Below, piece after piece: positions 58,071 through 64,000 of a stretch of 64,000 nucleotides of DNA; position 1 is the first letter of the stretch, and each line of letters opens with the position of its first letter. The notes below the pieces were generated by a model, which was given only the letters and a program-made list of their open reading frames with translations, ran no database searches and was not told where the DNA came from. Position numbers and translations under genes: made by a program. Location: assembly GCA_964016885.1 (NCBI GenBank), contig OZ024743.1:193309655-193373654 (forward strand), in the 5' to 3' direction. The stretch is from Eledone cirrhosa (lineage: Eukaryota > Mollusca > Cephalopoda > Octopoda > Eledonidae).

Positions 58071-60049
58071 CCACCCAAATAAAAACGGATTCCCGCCCCA
58101 ATTAAAAAACAGACCTCCAAATACAAAACGGATCTCCCACAAATAAAAAACGGACCCTCAAATAAAAAAACCCATCCCCCCAACAAAAAACGGACCACCA
58201 AATAAAAAACGGATCCACCCAAATAAAAAACGGATCCCCCTAAATAGAAAACGGATCCACCCAAATAAAAAACGGATCCACCCAAATAAAAACGTACCCC
58301 CGAATAAAACACGGAATCCACCCAAATAAAAAACGGCTCCCTCCAAATAAAAAAACAGACCCACCAAATAAAAAACGCATCCACCAAAATAAAAATCCCC
58401 CAAATAAAAAACGAACCCCAGAATGAAAAACGGATTTACCCAAATAAAAAACAGCCCCCCCCCCCCCAATAAAAAACGGACCCATCTAAATAAAAAACGG
58501 ACTCACTCAAATAAAAAACGGATGCTCCACTCCCCAAATAAAAACAGATCCCCCAAATAAAAAACGCATCCACTAAAATAAAAATCGGATCTCCCCAAAT
58601 AAAAAACGGACCCCAAATTAAAAACGGATCCACCCAATTAAAAAACGGACCCCCAAATAAAAAACGGATCCCACCAAATAAAAAACGGAACCCAAATAAA
58701 AAAGAATCCTCCCAATTAAAAAACGCGTGCCCCCAAATTAAAAATGGATCACCCCCAAATAAAAAACAGATCCACCCAAATAAAAAACGGAGCCACCCAA
58801 ATAAAAAAACGGGTGCCCCACAAATAAAAAAGGAACCACCAAATAAAAAACGGATCCACCCAAATAATAAACGGATCCACTCCAAATAAAAAAAGAACAC
58901 CAAATAAAAAACGGATCCACCCAAATAAAAAAACGAATTCCCCCCAAATAAAAAACAGACCCCCCCCAAATAAAAAACGGACCCCCAAATAATAAAACGG
59001 AACCACCCAAATAAAAAACGGAGCCACCCAAATAAAAAACAGACCCACCAAATAAAAAACGCATCCACCAAAGTAAAAATCCACCCAAATAAAAAACGGA
59101 TCCCCCCAAATAAAAAACGGACCCCAAAATGATAAATGGATTTACCCAAATAAAAAACAGCCCCCCCCCCCCAATAAAAAACGGACCCATCTAAATAAAA
59201 AACGGACCCACTCAAATAAAAAACGGATGCTCCACTCCCCAAATAAAAACAGATCCCCCAAATAAAAAACGCATCCACCAAAATAAAAAACGCATCCACC
59301 AAAATAAAAATCGGATCTCCCCAAATAAAAAACGAACCCCCAAATAAAAAACGGATCCACCCAATTAAAAAACGGACCCCCAAATAAAAAACGGATCCCA
59401 CCAAATAAAAAACGGAGCCCAAATAAAAAACGGATCCCCCAAATAAAAAAACGCATCCACCAAAATAAAAATCAGATCCGCCCAAATAATCCCGGATCCC
59501 CCCGAATAAAAAACGGATCCACCCAAATAAAAAAGAATCCTCCCAATTAAAAAACGCGTGCCCCCAAATTAAAAACGGATCACCCCCAAATAAAAAACGG
59601 ATCCACCCAAATAAAAAACGGAGCCACCCAAATAAAAAAACGTGTGCCCCACAAATAAAAAAGGAACCACCAAATAAAAAACGGATCCACCCAAATAAAA
59701 AACGGAGCCACCCAAATAAAAAAACGGGTGCCCCACAAATAAAAAAGGAACCACCAAATAAAAAAGGAACCACCAAATAAAAAACGGATCCACCCAAATA
59801 AAAAACGGATCCACTCCAAATAAAAAATGGACCACCAAATAAAAAACGGATCCACCCAAATAAAAAAACGAATTCCCCCCAAATAAGAAACGGATGCCCC
59901 CCAAATAAAAAACGGACCCCCAAATAAAAAAACGGAACCACCCAAATAAAAAACGGAGCCACCCAAATAAAAAACGCGTGCCCCACAAATAAAAAAGGAA
60001 CCAGAAAATAAAAAACGGATCCACCCAAATAAAAAACGGATCCACTCAA
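58071..60049 (-). repeat. Array block 6 (minus)
   Basis: 1.98 kb; contains a higher-order direct period of about 710 bp (C-run variants at about 58450 and 59160, each followed by the same unit order). Confidence 0.93.
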
Positions 60050-60295
60050 ATCCGTTTTTTATTTGGGTGGATCGGTTTTTTATTTGGGGGGATTGTTTTT
60101 TTTTATCTGGGTGGATCCGTTTTTTATTTGGGGTCCGTTTTTTAATTGGGGGATCCGTTTTTTATTTAGGGCGGGATCCGTTTTTTATTTGGGGGGATCC
60201 GTTTTTTATTTGGTGGGGATTTGTTTTTTATTCGGGGTCTATTTTTTATCTGGGGGATCCGTTTTCTATTTGGGGTGGGGGATCCGTTTTTTACC
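60050..60295 (+). repeat. Array block 7 (plus), array end
   Basis: 0.25 kb; the last unit, GATCCGTTTTTT, runs directly into the next array (ACCCACAATAATTA). Confidence 0.93.
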
Positions 60296-60613
60296 CACAA
60301 TAATTATTTTACCTCCAACTTTACCCACAATAATTATTTTACCTACTACTTTACGCACAATACTCATTTTACCCACCACTTTACCCGCAATAACTATTTT
60401 ACCCACAATAATCATTTTATCTACCAATACCCACAATAATCATTTTACCTACCATTTAGCCACACTAATCATTTTACCCGCCACATTACCCACAATAATT
60501 ATTTTACCTACCACTTTACCCACCTATATTATTTTACCCTCAATAATCATTTAACCTACAAATTAACCCACGATAATCATTTTACCCACCCTATCACCCA
60601 CAATAATTATTTA
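60293..60613. repeat. 30-bp tandem array
   Basis: Unit 'ACCCACAATAATCATTTTAC' plus 'CTACCACTTT' about ten times, with short deletions in some units. The sequence is unrelated to the 21-bp unit. As 10 codons it reads THNNHFTYHF, another incidental open frame. Confidence 0.92.
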
Positions 60614-60619
60614 TTGTGT

Positions 60620-61110
60620 CTAGCGATTCTTTACATTCTAACCACATTCTAACCACATGCTCATAATATTTGAGTTGTGATCTCTCAATTCGGAGAAGTA
60701 GCGGCTCTACCAAGAGTGACTCTCTGGTCTCTGAGTTATGCACTTTATCGAGTAACGTTACTCCAAAGACCCTTCGGAGGAATCCCATTTCTGTCACTTT
60801 TATTTGAAAATGTATTTTTTTGGTCATTACTCAAGATTCATGATCCTCGGTAAGAGTTGGCAGGAATACGAGGAAGACAGCGAGTTTGGCTTCTACACCT
60901 ACCCCACTTCATCTGATTGCTGAATGCTGAGGCTGGCGCATTACTGCATCAGCTTTTGCAATTCCTGCACTTAATTCAGCCTCCTGCATTCCATCACTCA
61001 TGAACACGGCTCCAAGATACTTGAACTTTTCTAACTGCTTCAGTAGAATTCCATTCACATGTATATAAATTTGAGGGACTTCTGTCCACCCGTCCATCAC
61101 GCAATGTGTA
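60620..61110 (-). pseudogene. Rex3-like (RTE clade) LINE RT C-terminal fragment
   Basis: Minus-strand pieces in family order: LEKFKYLGAVFMSDGMQEAE and AKADAVMRQPQHSAI (61060-60909), a stop, AKLAVFLVF and LTEDHES (about 60860), then EMGFLRRVFGVTLLDKVHNS and PLLLRIERSQLKYYEHVVRM (60800-60650). This is the RT-thumb to C-terminal region of Rex3-type RTE elements as I remember it. Stops and a frameshift between the two pieces make it dead. It belongs to a different RTE lineage from copies A-C. Confidence 0.8.
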
Positions 61111-61249
61111 TGCGTGTTTGTGTGAATGTATGTGTGTGTAAAAGGAAGGAAAGGGATACACACATATATATGTCTAACCTAAAAACAGTGACACACACAC
61201 ACGTGTCTCTAATTTAAAAACGCCGACAAACTCACGTGCGCACACATAC
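61111..61249. repeat. TG/CA microsatellite patches
   Basis: Several (TG)n and (CA)n short tracts (about 61103-61140, 61151-61165, 61190-61202, 61240-61256). Confidence 0.7.
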
Positions 61250-61942
61250 ACACACTGGCCTATACCACACAAGAGCTTTGGCCCGGGCAAACATCCCCTC
61301 AATTTTGGAACCGTCTGGGTTGTCCTGAATTGATGGGAAAAGACTTGATGGTCTTACTCTGTGCTCCTGGTCAAGAGGCAGGTGCCTTACCTGGGACGTC
61401 ACAATTAGTGACTCTTTTGCTTCTTCCCACATTCTGGATGCAGCGGTAAGGGCTACAGCATCCGCAGTTGAACGGAACAAAATCCTAAAATACCGTGTTC
61501 TGTCAGCTAACTACATTATCCAGCCTGTGGCGTTCGAGACGTTTCGGGGAGTCGGCCTACTGACAGCGAGATTCTTATCTTCACTGGCGGCTCGCCAAAC
61601 AGAGGTAACTGGTGATGCTCGTGAGGGCACTTGGTTGTTCCAGCACCTTAGCCTCGCCATCACCCCAGTTAATGCTAAAAAATTATTGGAGAGTTTTCCC
61701 AGTGCTCCTCGCTATATTGCTATCTTTTGCTCTGGTAGCGGCTCGTTTTTACCACTCTTTCGCCTGCATATTGTTCTGTGGCCTAAGATGTGTGCATTAC
61801 CTGCTTGTGTACTTTTTCTCTTTCTTTTTTTCCTTTCCCTTTCTTTTGTATATATTTGTTAGTGTTTTCGTTCTGTCACCATTATATTAAATGAGTTTTA
61901 AAAAGAGTTAATAAATAAATAAAGAGTTAATAAATAAATAAA
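61250..61942 (+). pseudogene. LINE C-terminal remnant with nuclease-like motif
   Basis: Plus-strand frame: RALARANIPSILEPSGLS, a TGA, then DGKRLDG, SRGRCLTWDVTISDSFASSH, VERNKILKYRVLSA, GVGLLTARFLSSLAARQTEV and HLSLAITPVNAKKLLESFPS. This pattern (DGxRxDG ... LxWDVT) is the C-terminal domain found downstream of RT in LINE ORFs common in marine invertebrates, and its Asp-rich core resembles a restriction-like nuclease fold; that last point is inference. The frame runs out near 61862 and the element ends in two copies of a 19-bp A-rich unit (AAGAGTTAATAAATAAATA, 61903-61941), a typical LINE tail repeat. The TGA and lack of upstream RT mark it as dead. Confidence 0.65.
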
Positions 61943-62573
61943 ACGTTATATTTGTTTTACCCTCCTATTTCCGAATTCACCGAACGCTGCTATCATGACT
62001 ATGTGTGTGTTTGTGTAAATGTATGTGTGAATGTATGTATGTTTGTGTGAAAGTATGTGTGAATGTATGTGTATTTGTGTGAATTATGTCCGTGAGGGTG
62101 TATTTTTATAAGTTTGTGTTTGCGCGATTATAGTTATATACTCATACATATAGATGTATGTATGTGCCCACTCATACGCGTCAGTGTGTGGAAAATCATA
62201 ATCTCTCTATCTCTCTCATCACACACTCTCTCAATCTATATATATATATATGGTAGTTGAAGTGGTGGTGGTGGCGACGATATACCGGAAGTGCAACTTT
62301 GAAAAGAAGTCAATTTTAAATTATTTATTTTTACGAAATTATTTATGTTTACGAAATTTAGTATATAAATTATGTAATATTCATTCATTATTTATTCAAA
62401 GTAATCCAACTTATTTTACTAACTGGATTAAAATAAATAAACCGTATGCAGTCCCGCAGACCTTCCTTTATTATAGTTTAGATTCAATTCATTTACTAAC
62501 AAACACATGGTGTTATGAGGCTGTTTGCTTGCAAACGAATCGAATGTTAATAATGCTATAATATTTTTATTAT

Positions 62574-62651
<78 letters not shown>

Positions 62652-63128
62652 AGTTTTATCATACCAATAAACCACTAGTTATTTACCAGCCTCATTTGTA
62701 TTTTACAAGCATTTCAAATCATGAAGTAACCTACATGCAAATGCTTGCAAATTATAAGTTAGTCTGAGGAGAAGGTATAGTGCTTGCGACATTTGCAGGC
62801 CCTCCTAAACAGATCAGATTGATGTGGTTGAATCTAAGCCTGAACATTTTACCGAAGAAAACATTAAATAAAACAACAGCATTTGAAATCAAGAAAAGGG
62901 CTTTTTAATTTCCCAAATCTTTTTAAAACCAAAATCAAACTCAAATATATCAACCTTATTTTTTGCTGAATCATATTTAAGTTTTCTTTGGTTGACTGGC
63001 TTCCAAATATAAAGGAATAAAGGAATGTATAGATATAATTATTAGCTCAAGAGGAAAAGTTAATACACATTAATTGCATCAAATATATCATTATTTGTAA
63101 TATATATATATACATACAATACACACAC

Positions 63129-63180
<52 letters not shown>

Positions 63181-63183
63181 CAA
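61943..63183. other. AT-rich DNA with long microsatellites
   Basis: Holds TG-rich degenerate repeats (62000-62115), (TC)n near 62199-62233, (AT)n at 62577-62646 and (AT)n at about 63138-63178. A 103-codon plus ORF at 62250-62561 has no recognisable domain. No gene seen. Confidence 0.6.
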
Positions 63184-63232
63184 TGATGATGATGATATAT
63201 ATATATATATATCATCATCATCAACATCATCA
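63184..63232. repeat. GAT-(AT)n-ATC palindromic microsatellite
   Basis: (GAT)4, (AT)n and (ATC)n form a self-complementary tract that borders the tail of the next LINE. Confidence 0.85.
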
Positions 63233-63822
63233 TCACTGTTTTTACATCCATTCTTCAATGCTAGCATGGGTTAGACGAGTTGTCCTGTTATGGCCAATGT
63301 TAGGTGAGGTGACCATGCTTTGCTTAGACAGAACTGATTTTAGCTTGGTTTCTACAGCTGGATGCCCTTCCTAACGCCAGCCTCATTTACATTGAGTACT
63401 GGGTGCTTTTTGTCGTGATACCTCCACGACTACTTTACAATGTGGACTGGCTGCTTTTTGTCGTGACACCTACATGATCACTTTACTGTGTGGGTTGGGT
63501 GCTTTTCGTCGTCATACTTACACGTGGGAGGGTGGGGCAGGTCTTACTTTAAATATGCTTCAGCTTCGGCCGGTGCCCATGGGAAGTCAGGTCTTCTGTA
63601 TTACAGCATAATGCCAGAGATCTCGGTCCTGTGTCATCACCTTTGAGAGGTGCAATTGGGCAAGGTCAGCTTTTATCACCTCATCCTAAGTTTTCCCACT
63701 CCAAGGCTTCCATCTACTTTGAGCGCTCTGCAACTTTTTAGGCAGCTGTCATCCTTCATACGCACCACATGTCCATACCAACGTAATCTCCTCTCTTGCA
63801 CACAGCATTTGATTCCTTTTAC
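63211..63822 (-). mobile_element. RTE-like LINE 3' fragment
   Basis: On the minus strand it is truncated inside the post-RT region (KGIKCCVQERRLRWYGHVVR, then MKDDSCLKSCRALKVDGSLG and DLAQLHLSKVMTQDRDLWHY). The coding remnant ends near 63590. The 3' UTR has three to four tail repeat units ('GGCTGCTTTTTGTCGTGACA' on the given strand), the GGTGTTAGGAAGGGCATCCA block (with one change) and an (ATC/GAT)n tail at 63211-63234. A small deletion after GVGK removes the GRPRKTWD block. More like the 42.2-kb copy than copies A and B. Confidence 0.85.
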
Positions 63823-64000
63823 ATATATACAGTATATACATATATAGAGCATTTACACACAAACCCACACATATATATATATATATATATTAGTTTGTAG
63901 ATTTGGCATGTTAGTGTTGTAGATTTTACCCAAGGCTATTTTCACTGTAAAATTTTGGTGGCCATGAGAATTCTGGCATAAAAATAGTTTTAAAATAAAA
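63823..64000. other. AT-rich end of window
   Basis: Contains (AT)n at 63873-63890; no gene recognised. Confidence 0.6.

Larger units (their letters stand above)
46470..60295. repeat. Strand-switching 21-bp minisatellite array
   Basis: About 13.8 kb of a degenerate 21-bp unit (GGTGGATCCGTTTTTTATTT plus G; units range from about 18 to 25 bp), several hundred copies. Most units carry GGATCC. A recurring variant replaces TTTATTTGG with TTTAATTGGGG(CG)GG and marks larger periods. Orientation changes at about 50318, 51585, 55296, 56383, 58070 and 60049, giving seven blocks. The plus form is G/T-rich, the minus form A/C-rich, so strand composition flips at each boundary. G runs up to about 18 occur (47583-47600). 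No recognised gene lies inside; the many ORFs result from a stop-free unit of 3n bases. Confidence 0.97.

Noticed and set aside
58436..60049. 537-codon minus ORF and dozens of other long ORFs in 46.6-60.3 kb
   Set aside because: They are by-products of a 21-bp stop-free unit; all plus frames are open, frames switch at indels, and no domain is present.
46470..60295. CRISPR-like or phage-type repeat array
   Set aside because: The units are contiguous with no unique spacers of constant length, and the surroundings are animal-type repeats.
61232..61480. 82-codon minus ORF at 61.2-61.5 kb
   Set aside because: The plus strand over the same bases carries the conserved LINE C-terminal pattern, so the minus ORF is a shadow.
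62250..62561. 103-codon plus ORF as a gene
   Set aside because: AT-rich, no domain, bounded by microsatellites; such an ORF is expected by chance.

Overview
The window reads as non-genic DNA from a large, AT-rich animal genome, most likely a cephalopod and probably an octopus. The basis is many copies of two tRNA-derived SINE types that I recognise as octopus OR-like (tRNA-like heads; a body with the 'TACTTTATTTTATCGACCCC' block), an abundant RTE-like LINE with a (GAT)n tail, and dense CA/TA/ATC microsatellites. This species call is recognition from memory, not a search. I see no convincing host exon, tRNA, rRNA or other cellular gene. Every protein-like stretch belongs to a retrotransposon or to an open frame inside a tandem repeat.

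Layout. 1-6.4 kb: AT-rich DNA with SINEs, a perfect 34-bp hairpin element and microsatellites. 6.4-9.0 kb (minus): a 5'-truncated RTE-like LINE with an unbroken reverse-transcriptase frame. 9.1-10.7 kb: a foldback element split by a LINE tail, another LINE tail, and a Helitron-like element. 10.7-16.3 kb: SINEs, short tandem repeats, an endonuclease scrap and otherwise empty DNA. 16.35-16.92 kb: a second Helitron-like element. 17-20.8 kb (plus): a LINE 3' fragment followed by an old degenerate LINE. 22.8-26.0 kb: a pogo/Tigger-like element whose right end is abutted by the second intact RT copy (plus, about 99% identical at protein level to the 6.8-kb copy). 26.6-30.2 kb (minus): the longest copy of the same LINE, with endonuclease but broken by stops and frameshifts. 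30.3-38.4 kb: a piggyBac-type MITE, a Jockey/CR1-like RT remnant, SINEs and foldbacks. 38.4-40.7 kb (plus): a decayed Tx1-like (L1 superfamily) LINE. 41.6-45.1 kb: SINEs, two LINE 3' fragments and a head-to-tail cluster of four SINEs. 45.5-46.5 kb: an unplaced repeat-like segment.

46.47-60.30 kb is the outstanding feature: about 13.8 kb of a 21-bp G/T-rich minisatellite (core GGATCCGTTTTTTATTTGGG) that changes strand six times, giving seven blocks. The three plus-to-minus junctions share one sequence and the two long minus-to-plus junctions share another, so whole inverted segments were duplicated. The unit is a multiple of three and lacks stops in all plus frames and in two of three minus frames, so the region is full of spurious long ORFs. 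A separate 30-bp array follows at once (60.29-60.61 kb).

60.6-64 kb: Rex3-like LINE remnant (minus), a LINE C-terminal remnant with a 19-bp tail repeat (plus), microsatellites, and a last RTE-like LINE 3' end (minus).

The elements relate to each other as partners. The RTE-like LINE and at least one SINE type share the same 3' tail ending in (GAT)n, as expected if the SINE uses the LINE reverse transcriptase. At least five autonomous-type retrotransposon lineages, two rolling-circle-like elements and several foldback/MITE elements are layered here, with insertions into one another.
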